A DNA stretch of 5,244 bases from Chlamydiota bacterium (lineage in GTDB: Bacteria; Chlamydiota; Chlamydiia; Chlamydiales; SM23-39). Positions 1 to 5,244 of this stretch are shown here, piece by piece. The position numbers and the translations under genes are program-made. A model generated the notes under the pieces. The model had not been told where the DNA came from, made no database searches, and saw only the letters and a list, made by a program, of their open reading frames with translations. Location: NCBI GenBank assembly GCA_021772165.1, contig JAJFMM010000187.1, positions 1-5,244 on the forward strand. Direction: 5' to 3'. Numbering within the stretch: the first letter of the stretch is position 1; every line of letters begins with the position of its first letter.

Positions 1-324
1 GTTGAGTCCGCGATCGTAAAGCGCCATCTCCTCATCTTTTGTAAGAGAGCGATAGTCGGGGATGCGCTCATAGTGTGTGTGTGCAACGAGATTGTAGACA
101 TCTTCTTCGAGATTCGCGCCTGTGCAGCAGATGCCGTGGACTTTTCCCTGGCGAATCATCTCGGCAAGCGAAATGCCTAGTTCTGCCGTGCTCATCGCTC
201 CGGCGAGTGTGACAAACATCTTGCCCCCGTCAGCGAGATGATCGACCCAGCCTTGAGCAGCTTCTACGCAGACTGCGGCATTGAAATGTTTGTAATTTTT
301 TCTCATGAATTCATAAATGCTCAT
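1..324 (-). CDS. speY: Deoxyhypusine synthase-like protein, probable homospermidine synthase (N-terminal 108 residues; cut by window edge)
   Basis: Translation of the minus strand from the ATG at 324 stays open to base 1. It shows the N-terminal half of a bacterial deoxyhypusine synthase (DHS) homologue: HFNAA at residues 13-17, TLAGAMSTAELG at 39-50 and CTGANLEED at 67-75, the last two being glycine-rich NAD-binding segments of this family. The lysine that carries the aminobutyl intermediate would lie beyond the window. Bacteria lack eIF5A, so this enzyme normally does not make deoxyhypusine. The cyanobacterial homologue (SpeY) makes homospermidine from putrescine with NAD, and the speA-speB genes just upstream supply putrescine, which supports the same role here. 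The start overlaps the speB stop as ATGA, with a GAGG Shine-Dalgarno 7 nt upstream inside speB, so the two are probably translationally coupled. Use of spermidine as aminobutyl donor is an alternative that sequence alone cannot exclude. Confidence 0.9.
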   Translation of the reverse strand, partial: MSIYEFMRKNYKHFNAAVCVEAAQGWVDHLADGGKMFVTLAGAMSTAELGISLAEMIRQGKVHGICCTGANLEEDVYNLVAHTHYERIPDYRSLTKDEEMALYDRGLN

Positions 325-1223
325 ACCTTCCCCTCAAAAACAAAGCTCAACATTTTATAAAGTAGTTTAGCGGCTAAAAAATCGGGTGCCCTAAGATGTG
401 GTGATGGGCAGAGTTCCACGATGTCAAAGCCAATGATTTTCTTACGCTTAGATACTTCTCTTAGCGCCTTGGCTGCTTGATGCCAGAACAGTCCACCCGG
501 CTCCGGGGTGCCTGTCGATGGCATCAGAGAAGAGTCAAAGACATCAAGATCGAAGGTGATGTAGACCTGATCGCTCAGTTTATCGATCATCTTTTCGATC
601 CAGTTCTCATCGCCATGAATCTCGTGCGCGAACAGGGTGTTTTCCCTCTCCAGCGCCTCTTTTTCTTCCGAGCTCATGCTACGAATACCGACGGCGACCG
701 ATTTTTCTACCTGCTTCATTTCGCGCACACGTGACATCACGGATGCGTGGCTGAGGGGATTGCCCTCATACGCGAAAGCGAGATCAGCGTGGGCATCGAA
801 TTGCAGAACGGAGATCTTGCCGTAGTGCTCAGCGTGGGCGCGAATCGGTGCTGCCGAAATCGCATGCTCGCCTCCGAGTGTGACGACAAATTTGCCCATC
901 GCTAGGAAGTGCTGCGCTCTTGCGTAGGTTGCATCCAGCATCTCCTGAGAGCTCTTCGCTACAATGGGATCTGCGGTGTAGATGCCGCGACGAAATACTT
1001 CGCTCTCTGTTTCGATATCATAGAGTTCCAGATTGCGCGAAGCTTCGATCAGAGCCGCAGGACCGAGATCGGTGCCTTGAGCGTAAGTGGTCGTCTGATC
1101 GAAGGGAACGGGGAGAACGACGATTTCAGAGCTTTCGAGCTGAGAAAAGGCGTCGGGCAGCCCGCCGAAGCGTCCTTCTAAACCGTGGCCCTGGAGAAAA
1201 TTTTCTTTAAGACAATCCATCAT
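321..1223 (-). CDS. speB: Agmatinase, arginase/ureohydrolase family
   Basis: Manganese-dependent cytoplasmic hydrolase, expected to convert agmatine to putrescine and urea. The 300 residues cover a complete ureohydrolase fold. Metal-binding motifs are intact: GGEH (His120), FDAHADL (Asp143, His145, Asp147) and FDLDVFD (Asp225, Asp227), followed by the family signature STGTPEPGG (236-244) and FDIVEL (Glu270). Agmatinase rather than arginase or formimidoylglutamase is chosen mainly from context: it lies 6 nt after speA, which makes agmatine, and overlaps by 4 nt a homospermidine-synthase-like gene that would use putrescine. Two ATG codons stand in tandem at 1223 and 1220. The AAGGA Shine-Dalgarno overlapping the speA stop codon leaves only 3 nt to the first but 6 nt to the second, so the true start is probably 1220 (299 residues). 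Substrate specificity is inferred; guanidinobutyrase or another ureohydrolase activity is possible but less likely in this operon. Confidence 0.93.
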   Translation of the reverse strand: MMDCLKENFLQGHGLEGRFGGLPDAFSQLESSEIVVLPVPFDQTTTYAQGTDLGPAALIEASRNLELYDIETESEVFRRGIYTADPIVAKSSQEMLDATYARAQHFLAMGKFVVTLGGEHAISAAPIRAHAEHYGKISVLQFDAHADLAFAYEGNPLSHASVMSRVREMKQVEKSVAVGIRSMSSEEKEALERENTLFAHEIHGDENWIEKMIDKLSDQVYITFDLDVFDSSLMPSTGTPEPGGLFWHQAAKALREVSKRKKIIGFDIVELCPSPHLRAPDFLAAKLLYKMLSFVFEGKV

Positions 1224-1226
1224 AAT

Positions 1227-1231
1227 TCCTT
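1227..1231 (-). promoter_or_regulatory. Shine-Dalgarno for speB, overlapping the speA stop
   Basis: The minus strand reads TAAGGAATTATGATGG: the AAGGA overlaps the TAA stop of speA. Spacing is 3 nt to the first ATG (1223) and 6 nt to the second (1220). The second spacing is normal, so this site favours 1220 as the speB start and suggests coupling of speB translation to speA termination. Confidence 0.6.
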
Positions 1232-3164
1232 AAACGACTAGGTAGGTGTAGCTTTCGAGTGCTTCTTTGAAGCGTTTTTTTAGTTGGCCCGCCTCTGCAT
1301 TGGTCAGGCGGCCTTCTCTCAATGCTTTTTCAATCGAGCGGCGTAGGCGCTCAACGAGATCGGCTGAGTCATACTGCACATACTTGAGCACTTCGCTTAC
1401 GCTGTTGCCTTCGATCTCATGCTTGAATTCCCAATTTCCGTTCTCATCGAGATCGACGTGCACTGCGTTGGTGTCGCCGAAGAGATTGTGCATTCCGCCT
1501 AGAGTCTCCTGGTAGGCTCCCACGAGGAAGATCCCGAGATAGTAGGGATTTTTCTCCAGTTCGTGGAGGAGGATATGCTTGGCCGGCTCTCTAGGACCGA
1601 CGAAGCGATCGATTTTTCCGTCGCTGTCGCAGCTGAGATCGACGATGGTGGCGCGCACTGTTGGCTCCTCGTTGAGTCGATGGATCGGCATGACAGGGAA
1701 CATCTGCTCAATGGCCCAGACATCCGGAAGGGATTGGAAGACGGAGAAGTTTGAGAAGTACATGCTCAAGAGCTTCTCATCGAGCTTTTCGATATCTTCG
1801 GGAACATATTTCAGCTCTTTCGATACGGCGCGAATCTTGGCGATCAGATGCCAGTAGGATCTCTCGGCATAGGCTCTCTCAGACAACCCGATCTCTCCCT
1901 GAATGAAGCGCTCTAACACATTCTGCCGAAGATCCGCTGCGTCGTGCAGAGCTTCGTGACAGTTTTTAGACGTTACGCTCTCGTAAAGAGTGACGAGTTC
2001 TTGTAGGAGTTCGTGATCGCTTGGAGGTGCCGGCAGTTTAGCTACGGGGCCAACACTTGGAGCCACATCGATGACTTCAGTAACGAGAACAGAGTGGTGA
2101 GCGACGAGAGCTCTTCCCGATTCACTGACAATCACAGGATGAGGTAATTTTGATTCGTTGCACGCAGCGCCGATTTCAGAGACCACATCTCTTGCATACT
2201 CCTCTACGGAGTAGTTCATGGAAGAGTCGCCACTTGTTTTTGAACCGTCGTAGTCGACGCCGAGGCCACCGCCTACATCGAAAAAACACATCGATGGGCA
2301 GAGTTTGGCTAACTCTGAGTACATACGAGCGGATTCGCGCAGCGCTTTTTTGATGGGACCGATCGAGGTGATCTGGCTACCGATATGAAAGTGCAGCAGT
2401 TTGAGCCAATGCTCTTTGCCAGATTTTTTCAGATGTTCGACACCTAAAAGGATCTCATGAATGCTCAGTCCAAACTTGGCGTGATCGCCGCCGGAAGAGG
2501 CCCAGCGTCCACTGCCTTTGCTATGAGGCTTCATACGGAAACCGATCTCTGCTTCGATGCCGAGTTTCTCTGCCGTTTCTAAGACGAGATTGAGCTCGTA
2601 GAACTGCTCGACGATGATGATCGATCTGCGGCCGATCTTTCTGGCGAGTAGTGCCAATTCGATGTATTCGGAATCTTTGTAGCCGTTGCAGAGGAGAAGT
2701 GCACCGTCTGTATTGTGGATACTGAGGACTCCGACGAGCTCCGGCTTGCTTCCCACTTCTAGGCCGAGCAGAGAGTCTCTCCCTGCGTTGCGGATCACAT
2801 CGACGATCTGCTTCTGCTGGTTGACCTTGATCGGGTAGGCAGGTCTGTAGTCATTCTGATATTCAAATTCTTTGATGGCCGCCTTGAACGAGGAGCAGAG
2901 CCTGCGGATACGGTCACGGATGATTCCATCGAAGCGAAAAAGGATCGGCGGCTCGATCCCTCTCTGTACGAGGGTCTGGACCAGCTCGTAGAGATCAACC
3001 TTAGGTCCTTTTCGATCCGGAGACACAGAGACCCGACCTTCCTGATTGATATCAAAATAGTCCTCACCCCAGCCTTGAATCCAATAAATTTCATTGTTTT
3101 CCGAACGATTCCAGGTACGTTTCGGCTGGGTCGAGGGCTCAGGCGAGCCAAGTGTTTGAACCAT
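1230..3164 (-). CDS. speA: Biosynthetic arginine decarboxylase
   Basis: PLP-dependent, Mg-requiring fold-III decarboxylase turning arginine into agmatine and CO2, the first step of the putrescine route. Length (644 residues) is close to E. coli SpeA (658). Domains in order: short N-terminal region with WGEDYFDIN (32-40); PLP barrel with the Schiff-base lysine in YPIKVNQ (Lys113), GLEVGSKPEL (134-143), HFHIGSQ (258-264), the phosphate-binding glycine loop DVGGGLGVDYDG (296-307) and ESGRA (348-352); a helical insert at roughly 385-470; and the C-terminal barrel with the catalytic CDSDG (Cys512, Asp515) and GAYQETLG (549-556) followed by HNLFGD. All expected active-site motifs are intact. The start is ATG 3164, preceded by GAGGA with 7-nt spacing. 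It is first in the speA-speB-speY unit and has its own likely promoter in the preceding 91-nt gap. It is clearly not the pyruvoyl-type enzyme (AaxB) of pathogenic chlamydiae. Confidence 0.97.
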   Translation of the reverse strand: MVQTLGSPEPSTQPKRTWNRSENNEIYWIQGWGEDYFDINQEGRVSVSPDRKGPKVDLYELVQTLVQRGIEPPILFRFDGIIRDRIRRLCSSFKAAIKEFEYQNDYRPAYPIKVNQQKQIVDVIRNAGRDSLLGLEVGSKPELVGVLSIHNTDGALLLCNGYKDSEYIELALLARKIGRRSIIIVEQFYELNLVLETAEKLGIEAEIGFRMKPHSKGSGRWASSGGDHAKFGLSIHEILLGVEHLKKSGKEHWLKLLHFHIGSQITSIGPIKKALRESARMYSELAKLCPSMCFFDVGGGLGVDYDGSKTSGDSSMNYSVEEYARDVVSEIGAACNESKLPHPVIVSESGRALVAHHSVLVTEVIDVAPSVGPVAKLPAPPSDHELLQELVTLYESVTSKNCHEALHDAADLRQNVLERFIQGEIGLSERAYAERSYWHLIAKIRAVSKELKYVPEDIEKLDEKLLSMYFSNFSVFQSLPDVWAIEQMFPVMPIHRLNEEPTVRATIVDLSCDSDGKIDRFVGPREPAKHILLHELEKNPYYLGIFLVGAYQETLGGMHNLFGDTNAVHVDLDENGNWEFKHEIEGNSVSEVLKYVQYDSADLVERLRRSIEKALREGRLTNAEAGQLKKRFKEALESYTYLVV

Positions 3165-3209
3165 CAGGACATCCTCATTTTGGGTGGAAGCAGTTTTTTA
3201 ATGAATAGC

Positions 3210-3239
3210 AGTATAATTCGAATGAGGTCTTTATGGAAA
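3210..3239 (-). promoter_or_regulatory. Probable sigma-70 promoter for speA-speB-speY
   Basis: On the minus strand a TATACT -10 element (3215 to 3210, five of six consensus bases) is preceded after 18 nt by TTTCCA (3239 to 3234, four of six against TTGACA). Transcription would start near 3203, leaving a leader of about 39 nt before the speA ATG at 3164. The -35 element overlaps the distal arm of the hairpin at 3237-3257. No clear operator is visible. It is a motif match only; the -35 is weak and the spacing one base above optimal. Confidence 0.5.
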
Positions 3240-3257
3240 AAGAGAATGTCTCTTTTT
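3237..3257 (-). terminator. A/T-rich perfect hairpin at the end of the DUF2063 gene, possible weak terminator
   Basis: The minus strand reads AAAAAGAGA-CAT-TCTCTTTTT: a perfect 9-bp inverted repeat with a 3-nt loop, beginning within the TAA stop (3258 to 3256) of the DUF2063 gene. The T-run forms the descending arm, so the structure resembles an intrinsic terminator, but the stem has only two G-C pairs and the U-tract is consumed in pairing. Termination may be partial, allowing some read-through into speA. The position, immediately after a gene and before a promoter, supports a boundary between the two units. Confidence 0.45.
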
Positions 3258-4050
3258 ATGAAAAAAAAGCTCTTTTGCACCAATTTTGAAACCAGCCGAA
3301 GAGTTTTTCGGCAGAATCGGCCTTTTCTTGATCGGAAAGTGAGTGCAGAGCCTCTTCAATCGTAGACCCTTTTTCAAAACTGCGAAGAAGGCGATAAGCG
3401 GGCCAAGAAATTTTTTCATAGCGAAAGACCCCTTCCTGGTTCCAAAGGAGATAGGGGCTCAGATCTTCCCATTCGATCTTGGGAAAATCGCGCTCGAGCC
3501 ACTCTTCAGCAGGATGGTCTAATAGTTTGCTGCGAAAATCGAAGAGATCGGCTTCCATCTCAAAAAGCGCGACCGTCGGTTGCAAAGAGATTTTTTTCAT
3601 CATCTCTTCTTCATGTAAAGCGGGTAGGGGCGAGGCATCAGCAAGGCGATTGTGCGCCTCATCGAGAGCCGCCAGCGGAACCACGAGCCGGCGATCTTCT
3701 TCTAAATAGTTTCTGTCGAGATACTCCGGCAGGAACCTACCGAGCTCGGCAATCGAGGGATGTAGTGGCCAGCACTCGAGGAGATAAGGCTCGACAATGG
3801 TGCGTTCGAATGCACGCGAGCCAAAGATAGTGAAAACAGAAGAGAACTCCTTTTCTAGCAGATTGGAAAAACGGATCCAGACTTGGCGGTTATAGATTCC
3901 AATCCTTTTTTCAGGCGGCAACAGAGGGCCTGGTTGAATACGCTCTTTCGCCTCTTTCAAAAGCTGTTCATCTTGTTTATGTACGGGCTTCTTGAGTACC
4001 TGACCCATCCAGCGCTGCAAATCGACAAGAGCCTCAGGTGCATTTAGCAA
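3256..4050 (-). CDS. bufC: DUF2063 (HvfC/BufC-type) partner protein of the MNIO maturase
   Basis: The 264-residue protein matches the HvfC/BufC family (formerly DUF2063, 'putative DNA-binding domain'). Residues 7-112 carry the typical N-terminal helical domain: LVDLQRWMGQVL (8-19), RIGIYNRQVWIRFSNLLEKEF (about 49-69), FTIFG (73-77), YLLECWPLHPSI (89-100) and LGRFLPEYL (103-111). The C-terminal part (about 120-260) is a weaker-conserved alpha/beta domain with WNQEG near 203-207. In characterised RiPP systems this protein binds the precursor leader and forms a complex with the DUF692 enzyme, so a DNA-binding role is unlikely. It lies directly after the DUF692 gene with a 7-nt overlap. The start is TTG at 4050: no in-frame ATG occurs upstream before a stop at 4077-4075, the first internal Met (residue 15) would cut into the domain, and a GGGAG Shine-Dalgarno sits 8 nt upstream. 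The symbol is by family analogy. Confidence 0.85.
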   Translation of the reverse strand: MLNAPEALVDLQRWMGQVLKKPVHKQDEQLLKEAKERIQPGPLLPPEKRIGIYNRQVWIRFSNLLEKEFSSVFTIFGSRAFERTIVEPYLLECWPLHPSIAELGRFLPEYLDRNYLEEDRRLVVPLAALDEAHNRLADASPLPALHEEEMMKKISLQPTVALFEMEADLFDFRSKLLDHPAEEWLERDFPKIEWEDLSPYLLWNQEGVFRYEKISWPAYRLLRSFEKGSTIEEALHSLSDQEKADSAEKLFGWFQNWCKRAFFS

Positions 4051-4880
4051 GTCAAAATCTCCCGCTGAAATGCTTTAGCCTTCAAAGCCTCTTTCCACGT
4101 CTCGTCAAAGGAGAGAAACTTCTCATCCCATTCGAGCAGCGTCGAGACGCAGCCTGTCTTGGGATAGACCTTGGCGTAGAGCTCCCAGACCTTGTCGCAG
4201 ACAGGATGATCGTGCGTATCGAGCAGATACTCTCCACAATCTGTATGGCCGGCCAGGTGAATCTGCAAAACGCGATCGAGCGGCAGATTCGATAGATACG
4301 CTTCCGGTGAAAAGCCGCTATTGCGACTAGAAACATAGACGTTATTGATATCGAGCATCATGTAGATATCAGCTTTTTCGACAACTCGGGCATAGAACTC
4401 CCACTCGCTCATCTCATCACAAGAAAAGCTCGCGTAAGCCGAGAGATTTTCTAACGCGAAAGGAATTTCCAGGTAGTCTTGGACGATCCTCGCCTTTTCA
4501 GCGACGAAGTCGGCGACATCTTTTCTAAACGGCAGAGGAAGCAGCTCATGGAAATTCGCCCCCGGCACGCGGCCCCAACAGAGATGGTCGGAGATCCAGG
4601 GCGTTTTTGTAAGCTTTGCCAGTTGTTTAAGTTTTTTTAGATACTCAAAGTCAAGAGGCTCGGAGCTGCCGATGGAGAGACTGACTCCATGCTGAACAAC
4701 CGGATAGCGCTCGAGAATTCTTTCCAGATTTTTCAGAGCTCTCTTTCGACCGAACATGAAATTTTCAGAGATGATTTCGAACCAGTCGATAGCAGGCCAG
4801 TTCTCAAAGATCTCCGGATAGTGAACCGGACGCAAGCCGATTCCAATCCCGAGACGAGGGATTGAAGCATTTTTGATCAT
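4044..4880 (-). CDS. bufB: DUF692 / MNIO multinuclear non-heme iron oxidase (BufB/HvfB-like RiPP maturase)
   Basis: A TIM-barrel, iron-dependent oxidase of the family containing MbnB, TglH, ChrH and BufB, which oxidatively modify cysteines (or nearby residues) of precursor peptides. With the start at ATG 4880 the protein has 278 residues, typical for the family. Family motifs in order: GIGLRPVHY (13-21), WFEIISENF (33-41), HGVSLS (His64), WISDHLCW (Asp98, His99), ALENLSAY (Glu144), MLDINNVYVS (Asp177, Asn179), IHLAGH (His208, His212), DTHDHPV (Asp221, His223, His225), LLEWD (Glu250). Every likely metal ligand is present, so it should be active. A longer frame from GTG 4913 would pass through the G/C hairpin and add an uncharacteristic N-terminus; ATG 4880 has AGG 7 nt upstream and is preferred, though this Shine-Dalgarno is weak. 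It follows the cysteine-rich precursor gene and overlaps the DUF2063 gene. Substrate and product are inferred from context. Confidence 0.95.
   Translation of the reverse strand: MIKNASIPRLGIGIGLRPVHYPEIFENWPAIDWFEIISENFMFGRKRALKNLERILERYPVVQHGVSLSIGSSEPLDFEYLKKLKQLAKLTKTPWISDHLCWGRVPGANFHELLPLPFRKDVADFVAEKARIVQDYLEIPFALENLSAYASFSCDEMSEWEFYARVVEKADIYMMLDINNVYVSSRNSGFSPEAYLSNLPLDRVLQIHLAGHTDCGEYLLDTHDHPVCDKVWELYAKVYPKTGCVSTLLEWDEKFLSFDETWKEALKAKAFQREILTC
4059..4063 (-). promoter_or_regulatory. Shine-Dalgarno supporting the TTG start of the DUF2063 gene
   Basis: GGGAG on the minus strand lies within the last codons of the DUF692 gene, 8 nt before the TTG at 4050. Together with the 7-nt gene overlap (TTGCTAA, where TAA ends the DUF692 gene) it supports a TTG start and translational coupling, which would keep the two complex subunits at similar levels. 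Confidence 0.55.
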
Positions 4881-4891
4881 GGACAAACCTA

Positions 4892-4915
4892 AGGAGGGGG
4901 GATCTCCCCCCACCT
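4892..4915 (-). other. Strong G/C hairpin between precursor and maturase genes
   Basis: An inverted repeat of six G and six C (4896-4901 with 4906-4911) closes a 4-nt loop; beyond one A/A (T/T) mismatch the stem continues for three pairs (4892-4894 with 4913-4915). It fills most of the 43-nt gap between the precursor stop (4924) and the maturase ATG (4880). No T-run follows on either strand, so it is not a standard intrinsic terminator. It more likely slows or partly stops transcription, or protects the 3' end of the precursor mRNA after processing, which would give more peptide than enzyme. The right arm contains CCTCCT, which resembles an anti-Shine-Dalgarno sequence, so an effect on maturase translation is also possible. 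Confidence 0.7.
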
Positions 4916-4923
4916 ACAATTGA

Positions 4924-5244
4924 TTAATGGTTGTGGTTACGAGATCTGCGCGATTTCTTGTTAGAAGGACAGCCTTTGCAGTCTGAAGAGCAGCTTGGGC
5001 ATGGCTCATCACAAGAGTCCGGGCATGGGCAAGATTCGCATTTCTTTTTTTCAGGACAAGATTTGCAAGGCTTCGGACAAGATTCGCATTTGCCACAGTT
5101 TTGGCAGCCGCCGCCGTGCATAGCAACTTCTTGGGAACGATCCACAGAACTTTTTGCCATTGCAACTTGAGCATCATTTCTGCTTGCCATCGCTGATTGA
5201 GCAGAAAGACAAAACATTGCAGCGAATGCTAATAACGTTAATTT
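4924..5244 (-). CDS. Secreted cysteine-rich RiPP precursor, bufferin-like (5' end beyond window)
   Basis: The frame is open to the window edge and yields 106 residues. An ATG at 5217 is available, but the nine codons before it (KLTLLAFAA) plus the following residues form one continuous signal-peptide core ending in SAMA, so the real start lies just outside the window and 5217 is an internal Met. Predicted cleavage is after Ala20 (numbered from the window edge). Cys12 is not in a lipobox. Residues 21-46 are polar and Cys-free; residues 47-92 hold 14 Cys (47, 50, 53, 56, 60, 63, 69, 72, 74, 78, 82, 85, 89, 92), mostly CxxC/CxxxC with frequent SCP; the tail is basic and ends NHNH. It has no aromatic residue after the signal peptide. 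Position directly before DUF692 and DUF2063 genes makes it the probable substrate, modified before Sec export and then binding metal in the periplasm or outside. I do not recognise a named family (not evidently DUF2282). An unmodified metallothionein-like protein is the alternative. Confidence 0.85.
   Translation of the reverse strand, partial: KLTLLAFAAMFCLSAQSAMASRNDAQVAMAKSSVDRSQEVAMHGGGCQNCGKCESCPKPCKSCPEKKKCESCPCPDSCDEPCPSCSSDCKGCPSNKKSRRSRNHNH
5030..5091 (-). repeat. Internal direct repeat encoding KCESCP in the precursor core
   Basis: CAAGATTCGCATTT occurs exactly twice (plus-strand view, 5030-5043 and 5078-5091), 48 nt or 16 codons apart, and a degenerate copy CAAGATTTGCA lies between at 5057-5067. 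They encode KCESCP (residues 52-57 and 68-73) and CKSCP (60-64). This suggests the cysteine core grew by in-frame duplication. Confidence 0.7.
5185..5244 (-). other. Sec signal peptide of the cysteine-rich precursor (partial)
   Basis: Twenty visible residues: a leading Lys, a hydrophobic stretch LTLLAFAAMFCL, then SAQSAMA with small residues at -3 and -1 of the predicted cleavage site before SRND. Only a few N-terminal residues appear to be missing. In bufferin-type RiPPs the signal peptide is removed on export, after cytoplasmic modification. Confidence 0.75.

Noticed and set aside
477..1210. Several plus-strand frames of 60-96 codons opposite speB
   Set aside because: They lie antisense to a fully conserved enzyme gene, show no recognisable domains and have compositions typical of antisense shadows.
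3162..3178. Four-codon minigene (ATG AGG ATG TCC TGA) whose stop overlaps the speA ATG
   Set aside because: It has no Shine-Dalgarno of its own and encodes no arginine attenuation signal beyond one Arg codon. The region is adequately explained as the speA ribosome-binding site.
3075..3365. Plus-strand 96-codon frame spanning the speA/DUF2063 gap
   Set aside because: It overlaps both conserved neighbours antisense, is composed of A/T-rich codons from the hairpin region and has no family features.
4881..4913. Extended start of the DUF692 gene at GTG 4913
   Set aside because: The added residues are encoded by the hairpin itself, are Gly/Pro-rich and do not resemble the family N-terminus. ATG 4880 places the conserved GIGLR motif at the usual distance from the start.
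4931..5170. Plus-strand frame opposite the precursor, rich in Gly, Gln and His
   Set aside because: It is the antisense shadow of the Cys codons. There is no convincing Shine-Dalgarno or family resemblance, and the sense frame has a full signal peptide and matching operon context.
4914..5177. An 87-codon minus-strand frame overlapping the cysteine-rich gene
   Set aside because: It is out of frame with the precursor, is low-complexity and Ala/Leu/Asn-rich, and results from the repeated codons of the cysteine core. It has no family features or signal peptide.
5208..5210. Lipoprotein signal (Cys12 of the precursor signal peptide)
   Set aside because: The residues before Cys are Ala-Met-Phe, which do not form a lipobox; the SAMA site further on fits ordinary signal peptidase.

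Overview
The window shows six genes, all on the minus strand, so transcription runs from high to low coordinates. They form two units. The first (5244 to 3256) is a compact ribosomally-made peptide (RiPP) operon of the bufferin/MNIO type: a secreted, extremely cysteine-rich small precursor (open at the right window edge), a DUF692 multinuclear non-heme iron oxidase (BufB/HvfB-like), and its DUF2063 partner (BufC/HvfC-like). The second (3164 to 1) is a polyamine operon: speA (biosynthetic arginine decarboxylase), speB (agmatinase-type ureohydrolase) and the first 108 codons of a deoxyhypusine-synthase-like gene, which in bacteria usually acts as a homospermidine synthase (speY). The left window edge cuts the last gene.

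RiPP unit: the precursor has a Sec signal peptide whose first residues lie outside the window, a short polar stretch, and a core with 14 cysteines in 46 residues, mostly CxxC or CxxxC, ending in a basic tail with two histidines. A strong G/C hairpin lies between precursor and maturase, which would suit making more peptide than enzyme. The maturase and its partner overlap by 7 nt and are probably translationally coupled, the partner starting at TTG. The likely product is an exported metal-binding peptide modified on cysteines in the cytoplasm before export. This is inferred from the family; no metal or modification can be read from DNA. The peptide does not look like the classic DUF2282 or EGKCG-motif bufferins I know, and it is the most promising item here.

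Polyamine unit: a 91-nt gap after the RiPP operon holds an A/T-rich hairpin and a plausible sigma-70 promoter. The three genes are tightly packed (6 nt between speA and speB, ATGA overlap between speB and speY), giving a route arginine to agmatine to putrescine to (probably) homospermidine.

Organism: a Gram-negative-type bacterium of moderate GC, about half by eye. The combination of SpeA, agmatinase and a DHS homologue is known from cyanobacteria and other phyla. The protein style would also fit an environmental Chlamydiota member, but this is only a weak impression. There are no tRNAs, rRNAs, CRISPR arrays, insertion sequences or phage genes, and no gene-free stretch longer than 91 nt.
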